A stretch of 62,636 nt of DNA. It comes from Treponema sp. Lineage in GTDB: Bacteria > Spirochaetota > Spirochaetia > Treponematales > Treponemataceae. The position numbers and the translations under genes were made by a program. The stretch lies in assembly GCA_016281495.1 (NCBI GenBank), contig JAEEIU010000007.1, forward strand, positions 1 through 62,636. Direction: 5' to 3'. This document shows positions 25,936 to 35,113 of this stretch, one piece after another (the first letter of the stretch is position 1; every line of letters begins with the position of its first letter). The notes under the pieces are model-generated. The model saw only the letters and a list, made by a program, of their open reading frames with translations, ran no database searches and had not been told where the DNA came from.

Positions 25936-27525
25936 CTACTGGTTTAATGCTGAAAGTGTATCAGTATTCAGCAGGATAACCTTGTTGGCAGAGCTTGTTG
26001 CGATTATACCCTTGTCTGTGACTGTAATCGGGGTTGTATTCTTAACAGTGGCTGTACTCTTTTGGATCAAGTTCATGTCGCTGTCGTACTTTGCAATGTA
26101 ATATGAATTGCCAGATTTAATCACACAGTAGTAATAGTTGCCGTCCTTAACCAAAACGGAATCCTGATATACAATTTCCTTGCTTTCGGCTGTTACCTCA
26201 AGAGACTGTGCGTCAATGTAGCAGAGCCTTATGGCAGAGTTTGCACCGGCTGTATCACCACAAATAGCAACAAATCCTACAGTCTTTGCATTTGAGCCTG
26301 AGCCTTGTGATACGGGAACAATCGTTCTTCCGCGAATGACTTTAACCGGAGACTGAGTGATGATGTTTCCGGTTGTAGAATCAATCTTTACAAGAGATGC
26401 CAGCTGCTTTTTCTCGTCAACTATGATCATGCCGATGGCGGCGTTCCTGTCCTGTTCGTCTGCGAGTGCCTGAGAAAGGAGCTTCTGCTTGTCCTTGGCG
26501 ATTTCGGTGCGTTCTGTTGTGGCTTCTGCAAGCTTTTTGTCTGCAACTGCCTGTGCCTTTTCCGCATCCTTCTGAGCCTGTGCTGTCTGCTGCTTCTGTG
26601 CCTCTGCCTTTTCCTTTTCGGCTTGTGCTACTGCCTGTGCTTCCTGAGCTTTCTTCTGTAGATCTGCATCATCAGGGTTTGCTGCTGCCTGTGCCGCTGC
26701 CTGTGCCGCATTCTCATTTGCCTTGTTTGCGGCTTCCTGCTGCTGTGCAAGCTGCTTGTTCTGCTGTGCTGCTGTCTGGGCTGCTTCCTGAGCTTTGTTT
26801 GAATAGTCGGTTGCTTCCCTTTGCTTTATGTCTGCAAGATTTTTCCTTTCGTCAACACCGAAGTCATCTTCCTCCTTGATTGAGGCGATAACCTTTTTGT
26901 CAGAGATTACAGAGGTGTCTACCGCAGAAAGTGAGCTGGACATGTCAAAGAGGGGAATGACAATCTGTGTGTTTCCCGGCCAGTCGCTCCAGTTCGTGCT
27001 TAAACCACAGTCTTCCTCGGTAAGGTTGCGTGTTACCACTGACTTGTATTTTGCATTGAAGACAGAGAGGTTCTGCCTGTAAACTGCATTGTAAACCGTT
27101 ATGAACGTGGCGATTGTTGAGGCATCGCTTGCATTGTATCCGTAAGCGTCGATAAGGTAGCCTGCAATGATGCGCCTGAGGTTTGTGATATGGTCTACGG
27201 TTGCATCCTCGTTTATGAAAAGGATGTCTGCGTCCATTTTCTTGTCATCGCTTGTGTCAATTGCATGTATGACTGAGTACTTTGTGTTAAGCCCATAGGC
27301 TCCGGCCTGATTAAGGTCAATTGCAACCTGACGTCCGAGATTACCACCAATTTCTGTAATTGAAGCGGCTGATTCAATAAGTGCATGTGGTCCGGAATAG
27401 CTGTTGAATTCAACGACTTCGCTTCCTGTACTCTTGATCTCTTCCTCGTTTACACTGAGTGCAGATGCGTAAAAAGCACATCCTGTCATGACGGCCATTA
27501 CCGCAAGCCATTTATACTTTTTCAT
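25936..27525 (-). CDS. P83/100-family exported protein
   Basis: 529 residues with a signal peptide (cleavage near ASALS). The layout matches the Borrelia P83/100 antigen family and its Treponema relative: a globular N-terminal domain (IGGNLGRQVAIDLNQAGAYG, ITNLRRIIAGYLIDAYGYN), an Ala/Gln/Lys/Glu-rich coiled coil at about residues 225-350 (AQEAAQTAAQQNKQLAQQQE and similar), and a C-terminal beta-propeller-like domain (GRTIVPVSQ, FVAICGD, NYYYCVIKSGNSYYIAKY). Family function is unknown. It is spirochete-specific as far as I know, and one of the better taxonomic markers in the window. Confidence 0.88.
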   Translation of the reverse strand: MKKYKWLAVMAVMTGCAFYASALSVNEEEIKSTGSEVVEFNSYSGPHALIESAASITEIGGNLGRQVAIDLNQAGAYGLNTKYSVIHAIDTSDDKKMDADILFINEDATVDHITNLRRIIAGYLIDAYGYNASDASTIATFITVYNAVYRQNLSVFNAKYKSVVTRNLTEEDCGLSTNWSDWPGNTQIVIPLFDMSSSLSAVDTSVISDKKVIASIKEEDDFGVDERKNLADIKQREATDYSNKAQEAAQTAAQQNKQLAQQQEAANKANENAAQAAAQAAANPDDADLQKKAQEAQAVAQAEKEKAEAQKQQTAQAQKDAEKAQAVADKKLAEATTERTEIAKDKQKLLSQALADEQDRNAAIGMIIVDEKKQLASLVKIDSTTGNIITQSPVKVIRGRTIVPVSQGSGSNAKTVGFVAICGDTAGANSAIRLCYIDAQSLEVTAESKEIVYQDSVLVKDGNYYYCVIKSGNSYYIAKYDSDMNLIQKSTATVKNTTPITVTDKGIIATSSANKVILLNTDTLSALNQ

Positions 27526-27557
27526 AAGTCCTCCACGATTCTACGATTATGTCAAAA

Positions 27558-27586
27558 ATTATATCACATATTGTTTTTTTTGTCAT
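27558..27586 (-). promoter_or_regulatory. Promoter of the P83/100 gene
   Basis: On the minus strand ATGACA (27586-27581) and TATAAT (27563-27558) are 17 bp apart, about 35 bases before the ATG at 27525, which has a GGAGGA ribosome site. Confidence 0.65.
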
Positions 27587-27635
27587 CTATAAAAGGCAAG
27601 CCAAACGTCAAACGGCTTTGTACGGTCTTTCCGCT

Positions 27636-28850
27636 TCATTTCTCAAAAACGGCAAGGCTTTCTATGTGGCTTGTCTGGGGATAAAAGTCCAGCAAATACA
27701 GGGCCTTCATCTCATATCCTGCCCTAATCAAAAATGAGGCATCCCGGGCATGGGTCGCAATGTCGCAGGAAAGGCTGTTTATGCGTGGAATTGAGGATGA
27801 ACACAGCCACTTGCATACTTCCTTTTCCATTCCGCTTCTTGGAGGGTCAACTACCGCAGCATCATATCCTCCGTTGCTTTTGATGCATGTATCCGCATGG
27901 TATTTTGCCCATGTCTCACCGCTAAGGCCATAGCTTTCGTGCCTGGAGCCGCACAGGTTCTGTTCTGCCTGTACAAGTGCATCCCTGTTGTGCTCAACTA
28001 AAGTCAGTCTGTCAAAACTGTCACAAAGGAACACAGAGAAGGTTCCACATCCTGAATACATGTCAAGGCAGGCATTTCCTTCCATTCCTCCGGTAATCAG
28101 GGGGATGGCCTTTTCCAAAACCGTCATGTTCGACTGGAAAAATCCCTTTACGTCAAAGCTTATGTTCTTGCCGCACAGGGATACGGTGCATGTATTTTCG
28201 GGGACCAGACTTGTACCTGTAAAGCGTCTGGCAGGTTTCCTGTTTTTCTTGCCTTTTGGACCCTTTTGAGCTTTTTGTTCCTGGATGAAGTTTTCTTCCT
28301 TGGCGACAATCACCTTACCACCGGATTTATCGCTTCCAAATATGTGGCATCTTCCTTTAGGCCTGTCTGATACAGGGACCGTCCTCAAATATCCGTTAAT
28401 TTCGTCAGTTGCACAGGGGCAGGAGTCAATCTGGATGATGTTGTTTGATTTTTTCTGCATTAAACCGCCGTCATGGAGCTGGAACCTGGCACGGTATCCG
28501 AAAGCTGGACCTGATACGACCTGAATCTCAGGGGGTGTGACACCGGCCCTTAAAAAAGCGTCCTTTAAGATGGATGACCGCAGCTCCTCCTGATGTTCGG
28601 CACTGATATGCTGCATGTTGCACCCGCCGCACAGTCCGTAATATGGGCATATGGGTTTTACCCTGTGTGGACTTGGCTCAAGTATGTTCACGATTTGTGC
28701 TGTTGAATAATCCCTTGTGGCCTTAGTTATTTCTACCTCAAGCTTTTCACCTGGAACGGCATATGGAACAAATACTGTTTTACCGTCGATTTTTGCGATG
28801 CAGTCCCCGCCAAAGACCATTTTTTCTGTTGTAATAATTTCGGTTGACAT
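27636..28850 (-). CDS. 23S rRNA (uracil-C5)-methyltransferase, RumA/RlmCD type
   Basis: 404 residues. An N-terminal TRAM domain (GGDCIAKIDGKTVFVPYAVP) is followed by the iron-sulfur Cys cluster CPYYGLCGGCNMQH (third to fourth Cys far apart, CPCAT at about residue 145). The SAM site is CLDMYSGCGTFSVFLC (about 266), then VVDPPRSGM and the catalytic SCDIATHARD. HIESLAVFEK closes the protein. The enzyme methylates a 23S rRNA uracil; which one (747 or 1939) cannot be told. A segment rich in Lys and Gly (about 190-205) is a lineage insertion. Confidence 0.9.
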   Translation of the reverse strand: MSTEIITTEKMVFGGDCIAKIDGKTVFVPYAVPGEKLEVEITKATRDYSTAQIVNILEPSPHRVKPICPYYGLCGGCNMQHISAEHQEELRSSILKDAFLRAGVTPPEIQVVSGPAFGYRARFQLHDGGLMQKKSNNIIQIDSCPCATDEINGYLRTVPVSDRPKGRCHIFGSDKSGGKVIVAKEENFIQEQKAQKGPKGKKNRKPARRFTGTSLVPENTCTVSLCGKNISFDVKGFFQSNMTVLEKAIPLITGGMEGNACLDMYSGCGTFSVFLCDSFDRLTLVEHNRDALVQAEQNLCGSRHESYGLSGETWAKYHADTCIKSNGGYDAAVVDPPRSGMEKEVCKWLCSSSIPRINSLSCDIATHARDASFLIRAGYEMKALYLLDFYPQTSHIESLAVFEK

Positions 28851-28914
28851 TTAAGGCAGTATATCAGAAAATACATATGATTGGAACCACATGAGATGTA
28901 AATAAGGAGTTTTT

Positions 28915-29832
28915 ATGAATTACGAAAAAAGTTTTATAACTATGAGTGATGGAAAAGAAATCATGTTCCACAGCTGGACTGGGGAAAAAGAACCCAAGGC
29001 TGTCATTGTCCTGAGTCACGGAATGGCAGAGCATGTTAGCCGTTACAGCGATTTTGCAAGCGTGCTGGTTTCTAAAGGTTTTGATGTATTTGGAGAAGAT
29101 CACCGTGGACATGGCGAGAGTGCTGTTGGAAGATACGGTTATCTTGCCGATAAAAACGGATTTTTCAGGGTGGTGGAAGACATTCACGAGGAAATCCTTT
29201 CTTTGCATGAACGTTATCCAGGCAAGAAGATATATCTCTTTGGCCACAGCTTCGGCTCATTCATCTCCCAGTGCTATATTGAAAAATATGCCTCATCAAT
29301 TGACGGCTGCATCCTGTGCGGTACAGCAGGTCCAAGAAAGGCCCTTATATCTGCGGCTTTGTTTTTGGCCCGAATTGTATCGTTTTTTGGTGGCAAAAAG
29401 CGTCCGTCAAAATTCCTGAACATCCTTGCGTTCGGCTCATATAATGAAAGGATTACAGACAAAAAGACGGACTTTGACTGGCTTAGCCGTGACGAAAAGC
29501 AGGTGAACGCCTATATGGGTGATGGTGAGTGCGGTTTCCTGTGCACAAGCGGTTTTTTCTGCGACATGTTCAAGGGCTTCAAGTATATCCACAGGAATTC
29601 CCACATCAAGGCAATCCCGGAGTCACTTCCGGTATTCTTTATAACAGGAACAGCAGACCCTGTAGGCTCATACGCTGAGACAGTCAAAAATCTTGTTGAG
29701 ATATACAAGAACAACGGCATTAAGGATGTGGAACTCAAGTTGTATGAGGATGCCCGCCACGAGCTTCTAAACGAGACCAACAGGGAAGAGGTCATGTCAG
29801 ACGTAGTTTCATGGCTGGAAAATCACTGTTGA
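28915..29832 (+). CDS. Alpha/beta hydrolase, monoacylglycerol lipase-like
   Basis: 305 residues. The family signature VLSHGMAEHVSRYSDFA (about 33-49) and GEDHRGHGES are followed by the nucleophile elbow GHSFGS (Ser at about 118), an acid in FITGTADPVG and a His in YEDARHELLNE. This is the Hydrolase_4/lysophospholipase group, which cleaves monoacylglycerols or lysophospholipids. No signal peptide, so it is cytoplasmic. ATG is preceded by AAGGAG 7 bases away. It is followed by a 317-base gap holding an intergenic repeat array. Confidence 0.88.
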   Translation: MNYEKSFITMSDGKEIMFHSWTGEKEPKAVIVLSHGMAEHVSRYSDFASVLVSKGFDVFGEDHRGHGESAVGRYGYLADKNGFFRVVEDIHEEILSLHERYPGKKIYLFGHSFGSFISQCYIEKYASSIDGCILCGTAGPRKALISAALFLARIVSFFGGKKRPSKFLNILAFGSYNERITDKKTDFDWLSRDEKQVNAYMGDGECGFLCTSGFFCDMFKGFKYIHRNSHIKAIPESLPVFFITGTADPVGSYAETVKNLVEIYKNNGIKDVELKLYEDARHELLNETNREEVMSDVVSWLENHC

Positions 29833-29833
29833 T

Positions 29834-29898
29834 AATGGAAGTCTCACGACCAAACTAAAACTCTTCAGCAAGCATCAGCATTGACGTGTCTTGATTAG
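29834..29898 (+). repeat. Degenerate copy of the intergenic repeat
   Basis: This stretch aligns with the second half of the two repeats downstream (ACGACCAAACTAAAACTC against GCGACCAAAGTAAAACTC, then a matching TTGATTAG end), with many substitutions. It is an older, decayed third copy. Confidence 0.6.
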
Positions 29899-29922
29899 TC
29901 TCTGTTAATTATATTTTTATCA

Positions 29923-30009
29923 GAGTTTTACTGTTTTTTCCGAAGGAAAAATGGGAGCCTTCGCGACCAAAGTAAAACTCCAAGAGCAAGCGAAGCTTGC
30001 GACGCGACC
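29923..30009 (+). repeat. Intergenic repeat, copy 1 (87 bp)
   Basis: An 87-bp unit nearly identical to 30025-30111. It contains the inverted pair GAGTTTTACT / AGTAAAACTC, an inner hairpin TTTTTCC-gaa-GGAAAAA and a second hairpin GCAAGC-gaa-GCTTGC. Reading frames through it are repeat translations, not genes. Confidence 0.9.
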
Positions 30010-30024
30010 ATTTTCCACCACCAG

Positions 30025-30111
30025 GAGTTTTAGTGTTTTTTCCGAAGGAAAAATGGGAGCTTTCGCGACCAAAGTAAAACTCCAAGAGCAAGCGAAGCTT
30101 GCGACGCGACC
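30025..30111 (+). repeat. Intergenic repeat, copy 2 (87 bp)
   Basis: Second copy, 102 bases after the first, differing at two positions (C to G in the left arm, C to T in the GAGCC/GAGCT block). The internal palindromes are kept. The rest of the 29833-30149 gap holds no gene. Confidence 0.9.
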
Positions 30112-30149
30112 TTGACTAGATTTGCGTTGAACATTAAAATGGGTCCACT

Positions 30150-31259
30150 GTGTTAATTAGATATTCTACCGACAGTAAGGGAAAACCGGTTCAAAAGGCT
30201 GTCATATATACAAAAAATGAACATAAAATCTCTCCCGATGTCATAGACCCGGATGCCGTTTATGTGATACGGCGCCTCAGGGAAACGGGTTTTGATGCCT
30301 ATCTTGTCGGTGGAGCGGTACGTGACCTAATCGTAGGCCACACTCCAAAGGATTTTGACATAGTAACCGACGCCACTCCCAGCAGAATCAAGAAAATCTT
30401 CAGGAATTCCCGCATAATCGGCAAGAGGTTCCGTCTTGTACACGTATTTTTCGGACAGAAGATATTTGAGGTAAGCACATTCCGCTCTATAGTGGACGGT
30501 TCCATAGGAAATGCATTCGGCTCAATGGACGAGGATGTCCAGAGAAGGGACTTTACCCTTAATGCACTTTATTATGATCCCGTAAAGGAACAGGTCATAG
30601 ACTATGTGGATGGCTTAAAGGACATAAAGAAGGGTGTTGTAAGGCCTGTTATCCCCATGGACAGGATTTTTGTTGAGGATCCGGTCAGAATGCTTCGTGC
30701 CGTAAAATACGGAGCCACAACGGGATGCCGCTTGCCTGGAAAACTAAAGAAAACGATAAGAAAAAGCTCTCATCTCCTTTCTCCTGTTTCTCCATCCAGA
30801 CTCACGGAGGAATGGCTCAAGATAATAAACGGCGGTCATTCTCATGCCATTGTCATGGGGGCCCTAGAAACTGACCTGTACATCTACCTGCAGCCGGCGG
30901 CAACAAATATGATGCTTGAGGATAAGAAATTCAGGCAGAATTATCTTCACAGGCTTGAGGAGCTTGATCAGTTCAACGCAAGGAATCCAAACGAAAGGCT
31001 TGGGGAAAAGCTCTATTTTGTGCTCAAGGATTTTGTATTTGGACTTACAGACTGGAAAAGGGAGATAGAGGCAGGTACGTCAACTGCGGACCTGTACAAG
31101 CAGACCTGGGCCAGGTGCCGTAATTTCATTCTTCCGATGAACCCACAGAGGACAGAGCTTGAATTTGCCGTAAGGAAAATACTTGCTGAATATGGAGTCC
31201 ACTTGAAGTCACCTAGAAAGAGGACCCGCACAAAAATAATGCTTCCGCCTGAGGAATAA
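30150..31259 (+). CDS. pcnB: Poly(A) polymerase / tRNA nucleotidyltransferase family protein
   Basis: 369 residues. The nucleotidyltransferase core is YLVGGAVRDLIVGHTPKDFD with the DFD metal ligands, followed by RIIGKRFRLVHVFFG, EVSTFRS and RRDFTLNALYYDP. RILRAVKYGA-type RNA-binding and a basic C-terminal tail (KSPRKRTRTKIM) follow. The GKRFRLVHV segment is typical of PcnB-type polyadenylating enzymes rather than CCA-adding ones, but activity cannot be settled by eye. The start is a GTG without a clear ribosome site and is uncertain. Confidence 0.88.
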   Translation: MLIRYSTDSKGKPVQKAVIYTKNEHKISPDVIDPDAVYVIRRLRETGFDAYLVGGAVRDLIVGHTPKDFDIVTDATPSRIKKIFRNSRIIGKRFRLVHVFFGQKIFEVSTFRSIVDGSIGNAFGSMDEDVQRRDFTLNALYYDPVKEQVIDYVDGLKDIKKGVVRPVIPMDRIFVEDPVRMLRAVKYGATTGCRLPGKLKKTIRKSSHLLSPVSPSRLTEEWLKIINGGHSHAIVMGALETDLYIYLQPAATNMMLEDKKFRQNYLHRLEELDQFNARNPNERLGEKLYFVLKDFVFGLTDWKREIEAGTSTADLYKQTWARCRNFILPMNPQRTELEFAVRKILAEYGVHLKSPRKRTRTKIMLPPEE

Positions 31260-31262
31260 ATA

Positions 31263-32156
31263 CTATATTTTCTTTGATTTGTTCGGAGCCGATTCTACAC
31301 CGGTGAGCTTGTCGATTATTATGCTCACTTCTTCTATCAAAATTCCAGTATAGCGCTCTATGTTCTCGATTGTGTACTGCTGCATGTTGTGGATAAGGCC
31401 TGTAAGCTGCTTTCCGAACGGAACGTCCTCCGTAATTATGAGCCTGTAACCATGGGAATCCGTCTTTATGGTAAGTTTCTTGACGCGTATCTCAGGATCA
31501 AATTCGTTGACGCAATGCAGGGCCATCTGTGACAATGCCGCCTCCGAGATTTCAACACGTCCCCTGTTTTTGCTGAATTCCGGGGTGACTATTGATTTCT
31601 CCGAAAGAGCGTCATTTTTCTTTACAAGTACATTTTTCTGCTTGTTCAGAAATTCCCGTATAGACTTGTAAAAAATCTGGGGATAGCTTTTCTTAACCTC
31701 AATGGCAGGAACCGGAATGACATGTTTTCCCTCTATCTGACGGCTTCTGATGGCTTTTTCTATCTCTTCTTTTGTTGCGATGTCTTCAATTTTGATGATT
31801 TTTTCAGGCGGTGGAAGCTGGAGTCTTTCTGCGATTTTTTTTACCATTCTCTCGCTTGTTCCAAGGATGAGGATTTTCTTAATTTTGTTTTTCTGCAATA
31901 CACGTGCAACCTGATCCCGGTGCTCCTTGTCATCAAACAGGGCCACACGTACAGCCCCCATATAGGTTTTCTCGTGCTTGGCAGATCTTCCGGCCAGGAT
32001 CTTGTCATCATTAATCAAAAGGCCGTCGTCAATCAGGGCGTGGATGCCGTATTTTTGTGCGAGCAGCTTGGCCCTGAAACTTTTTCCTGTTCCGCTTTCC
32101 CCTACAAGAGCATAAACTGAGATGTTGCGGTGTAAAATATTAGCTATAAAATTCAT
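31263..32156 (-). CDS. P-loop nucleotide-binding protein with an Asp23-like C-terminal domain
   Basis: 297 residues. Walker A is GESGTGKS (residues 19-26), followed by LIDDGLLINDDKILAGRSAK, suggesting a kinase-like P-loop fold. A variable middle (about 130-190) leads to a C-terminal domain beginning RVEISEAALSQMALHCVNE and ending NIERYTGILIEEVSIIIDKL, which follows the Asp23/Gls24 pattern. Asp23 proteins usually act at the cell envelope. The fusion is unusual to me. It lies 7 bases downstream of the pseudouridine synthase gene. Confidence 0.75.
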   Translation of the reverse strand: MNFIANILHRNISVYALVGESGTGKSFRAKLLAQKYGIHALIDDGLLINDDKILAGRSAKHEKTYMGAVRVALFDDKEHRDQVARVLQKNKIKKILILGTSERMVKKIAERLQLPPPEKIIKIEDIATKEEIEKAIRSRQIEGKHVIPVPAIEVKKSYPQIFYKSIREFLNKQKNVLVKKNDALSEKSIVTPEFSKNRGRVEISEAALSQMALHCVNEFDPEIRVKKLTIKTDSHGYRLIITEDVPFGKQLTGLIHNMQQYTIENIERYTGILIEEVSIIIDKLTGVESAPNKSKKI

Positions 32157-32163
32157 CGTATGT

Positions 32164-33150
32164 TTAAAGTATAATTTGACTATTCCAATTTATCAAGTTT
32201 AAACTTAAGAATTTTTCAAAGTCATGGGGAACTGGAGCCTCAATTTGCTCTGGAAGTGAAAGGGGATTGTCTTTGGGAAATGACAGCCTGCAAGCATGAA
32301 GGAAGAATTTTTGCTGGGATTTAGACCTGGCGCCAGGGTTATATGCGCTGTCGCCGTAAAGAGGGTAGCCGTGATGTGCGCTCTGGCAGCGGATCTGATG
32401 CTTTTTCCCTGTGTGGATCTTGAATTGGACAAGAGTGAGTGGCCTTGCCTGGGAAATTGCCAGGGGAATTGCCTCGGTAACGGCTTTTTCTCCTTTCTGG
32501 GATACTTTTACCGTAAAAAAAGCGCTTTTGCCTGAATCCGTATCCTCAAGGAAATCTGTCCATGTTTCCTTTTGATTTAGTTGTCCCTCCGTGATTCCAA
32601 GATAATCCTTCTTAATCTGATGGGTTTGCATTGCATCTGTAAACCATTTTGCACCCTCAAGACTGAGTGAGAATGCAACAAGACCGCTTGTGAACCTGTC
32701 AAGCCTGTGAAGTGGTCCCGGTTTAAATGAAATTGAGCCTGTGCCAACTTTTTCCCTGTAAAACTGAACGACTTCCTCCCAGAGGCTTTCGCCTTTTCCT
32801 CCAGGCTGAACGCTTATGCCGCTCTTTTTATTGACAATGAGTATGTGCCCGTTCATGAAAACTATGTCTGATTCATCCAAAGGTTTTACCGGATTTGAAA
32901 TAATCTTGTCTTTTGAATAGTTGTCTTGCGGATTCTGCTGGGGATTTATTAAAAAGCTTGCAACTTGAATGCTGTCTCCCTGGCAAACTGTCTGATTTCC
33001 TTTGCATCCCTGGCCATTTATGCGGATAAGTTTTTTCCTTATGGCGGAATAGATGCCGGAATTTGAGTTTTTTGGCAGAATTTTCTGTAAAATCCTGTCC
33101 AGCCGGCGTCCGTCATCATCCTTTCCAGCTATAAAATCAGTGAAGTCCAT
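32164..33150 (-). CDS. RluA-family pseudouridine synthase
   Basis: 328 residues. An S4-like N-terminal RNA-binding region (RLDRILQKILPKNSNSGIYS, IRINGQGCKGN) is followed by the catalytic domain: ILIVNKKSGISVQPGG, the active-site PLHRLDRFTSGLVAF with the catalytic Asp, and HTGKKHQIRCQSAHHGYPLYGD. This group isomerises uridines in 23S rRNA (RluC/RluD type); the exact target is unknown. It is the first gene of a minus-strand pair with the P-loop/Asp23 protein. Confidence 0.9.
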   Translation of the reverse strand: MDFTDFIAGKDDDGRRLDRILQKILPKNSNSGIYSAIRKKLIRINGQGCKGNQTVCQGDSIQVASFLINPQQNPQDNYSKDKIISNPVKPLDESDIVFMNGHILIVNKKSGISVQPGGKGESLWEEVVQFYREKVGTGSISFKPGPLHRLDRFTSGLVAFSLSLEGAKWFTDAMQTHQIKKDYLGITEGQLNQKETWTDFLEDTDSGKSAFFTVKVSQKGEKAVTEAIPLAISQARPLTLVQFKIHTGKKHQIRCQSAHHGYPLYGDSAYNPGARSKSQQKFFLHACRLSFPKDNPLSLPEQIEAPVPHDFEKFLSLNLINWNSQIIL

Positions 33151-33223
33151 ATTTACAAATTATAGAACAAAAAATGCTGTTAGGCTACTAGACAAAACTC
33201 TATAATAAAGTAAAATAGAGGTT

Positions 33224-33703
33224 ATGGAAAATGCGAGAGGACAATTACTTTTATTTTTAAAAAACCCAGTATTACTATCTTGTATTTCCAGTTGGTTTTG
33301 TGCCCAGCTTCTCAAGACTTTGATCAAATTGTTCTCAGGTAAGGTTCACAGCCTCAAGGAACTGTTTGAGCTTTTACTATGGAGAACAGGCAGCATGCCG
33401 TCCAGTCATGCGGCTCTTGTTGCCTCCTTGTGCACTTCAATTGGTTTTAGGTCTGGAATCAATTCCGACATTTTCATTCTTTCTTTGGGATTCTTTCTGG
33501 TTACGATCCGTGATGCCGTGGGAGTAAGGCGTGCAAACGGAATTCAAGCCAGGACATTGAATAAGGTGGGACGCGTGCTAAAAGAAAAAGGACTCATTGA
33601 TTTCACTCCCATAAAGGAAGTACAGGGACACAGCCCCGCTGAGGTGGCAATAGGTTGTGTGCTCGGATTTTTTATAGGATTAGCGTTCAGCGTGTTAAAG
33701 TAA
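33224..33703 (+). CDS. Divergent PAP2 family (DUF212) membrane protein
   Basis: 159 residues. Signature GSMPSSHAALVASLCTSIG (about 56-75), VTIRDAVGVRRANGIQA and EVQGHSPAEVAIGCVLGFF, with about four hydrophobic helices. These segments carry the SSH, RD and GHSPAEV elements of the phosphatase-like site of the family, whose substrates are probably lipid phosphates. The next gene starts directly after its stop (TAAATG), making it the first gene of the Rnf-like operon. Confidence 0.88.
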   Translation: MENARGQLLLFLKNPVLLSCISSWFCAQLLKTLIKLFSGKVHSLKELFELLLWRTGSMPSSHAALVASLCTSIGFRSGINSDIFILSLGFFLVTIRDAVGVRRANGIQARTLNKVGRVLKEKGLIDFTPIKEVQGHSPAEVAIGCVLGFFIGLAFSVLK

Positions 33704-35113
33704 ATGAAGTTTAGGTTCAGTTTGTTTTTTTCACTTGTAGTTTTTCTCGTGCTTTGCGGTTTTCTATATGGCTTAAGGAGCATACCTGTCGCCAAAATCT
33801 GGAACAATTACAGTGTAGCCTATGTCAACAACAGCGTTTCCGAGGATCTTGTAGTCTTTTATCTTGAAAATGAAGGATGCCAGGACGTAATCAGCCTTTC
33901 AAGACAGGTTGTGCCCTTTGTATCATCAATATCACCGGTTGCCTCATATGATTCCGAATACCTTGACCAGAGGCTTAAGTATTTTTCTGATGAAAGCAGT
34001 GCATACCGTCTTTTTTATATTCCGGAAAAATATCAGGACAATGCATCAAGGGCAATTGCAAGGCTAAGCCGGGAGTTGAGTGTTGAGGCCGGAGTTGATT
34101 CTGTAGAACGTTATCCGTGGCTGGTGCCGTTAATCTGTCTTGCGGCATATCTGCTTTTGTTTTTTGCCTCAAAATACAGGAGCGTTTTTGCCCTACCGGC
34201 CTTGTTCCCTCTGCTTTTGTCACTGTCTCAGCCGTTCTATTCTGTTGCCGCAGGTGTTTGCCTCATGCTTCTTGCCGTTTATCTTATCAACGGACTTTGG
34301 ACAAGACGTAAATTCATTTCGGCGGTTTTCCGTTCGCTGTATATCGACATACTTGTTGTTGCCTCCCTTATGATCATGCTTGCCGTTTCTCCAACGGTAT
34401 TCCTGCTGGCTCTTGGTGTATGTGCCACCGCCGCATGTGCATTTGTTTTCCTGGGGGCTCTCCATGAGTATAATGAATACAAGCTTTCATTTACATATAT
34501 CCCGATTTTCTCCGCATGGCAGATACCGGTCATATACCGAAAAACAGCAAAATATCTTGTTGGAACATGCCTTCCGATTCTTGCACTCCTGATCATGTTC
34601 CTGATTTCAACTACGACTACTCCTGCGGCATCCATACAGGGAATTGCGGTTCCATCTCCATCAGACGGAACAATTCCGAATGCATCGACCTACAGCCTTC
34701 CCAACATGAATTCATTTTATTCATGGGCATGGAAACAAATTTCATATCCATACCGTACTCTTAATGATTTGAGCGAAGTAAAGGACCCAAAAGATGGTGA
34801 CAGCGTGAATGTCGCCCATTACACAAATACCGATGAAGGCATAGTTGTCACGGAGGAGCCTGTTCTTACATACAATGATGAGTTCAGGAAAAAAGTAAAA
34901 GAAGAAAACATGACCCCCGTATCGGTTGAAAAACTTCTTGCGAGCCAGGATGACGATGTTGTCGTTAAATATTCAAGCGGCATAAAGAGCAAATCTGACT
35001 CACAGCACAACGGAATCAATCTGGCGTTATTATTGACGGCCTTAATCATACCGCTTGCTTTGTTTGCGGCATATTTAGGACTTGGACGAAAGAAATATGA
35101 AAACAGTAAGTAA
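33704..35113 (+). CDS. Polytopic membrane protein ahead of the Rnf-like genes
   Basis: 469 residues, no recognised family. One N-terminal helix (about 5-23) precedes an extracytoplasmic domain of about 115 residues, then six to eight helices in two blocks (about 141-260 and 275-305), a soluble segment rich in Asp/Glu/Ser (about 310-440), and a final helix (about 443-462). It starts directly after the DUF212 gene and overlaps rnfC by 17 bases. It is probably an extra subunit or assembly factor of the complex; that is inferred from coupling. Confidence 0.75.
   Translation: MKFRFSLFFSLVVFLVLCGFLYGLRSIPVAKIWNNYSVAYVNNSVSEDLVVFYLENEGCQDVISLSRQVVPFVSSISPVASYDSEYLDQRLKYFSDESSAYRLFYIPEKYQDNASRAIARLSRELSVEAGVDSVERYPWLVPLICLAAYLLLFFASKYRSVFALPALFPLLLSLSQPFYSVAAGVCLMLLAVYLINGLWTRRKFISAVFRSLYIDILVVASLMIMLAVSPTVFLLALGVCATAACAFVFLGALHEYNEYKLSFTYIPIFSAWQIPVIYRKTAKYLVGTCLPILALLIMFLISTTTTPAASIQGIAVPSPSDGTIPNASTYSLPNMNSFYSWAWKQISYPYRTLNDLSEVKDPKDGDSVNVAHYTNTDEGIVVTEEPVLTYNDEFRKKVKEENMTPVSVEKLLASQDDDVVVKYSSGIKSKSDSQHNGINLALLLTALIIPLALFAAYLGLGRKKYENSK

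Noticed and set aside
26466..26879. A 137-codon plus-strand ORF rich in Leu, Pro and Ser
   Set aside because: It is the antisense of the Ala/Gln/Glu-rich coiled coil of the P83/100 protein; low-complexity coding sequence often leaves such open antisense frames.
29909..30091. A 60-residue minus-strand ORF with an internal duplicated phrase
   Set aside because: It lies entirely in the intergenic repeat array and its duplicated phrase is the translated repeat unit. No ribosome site or conserved domain.
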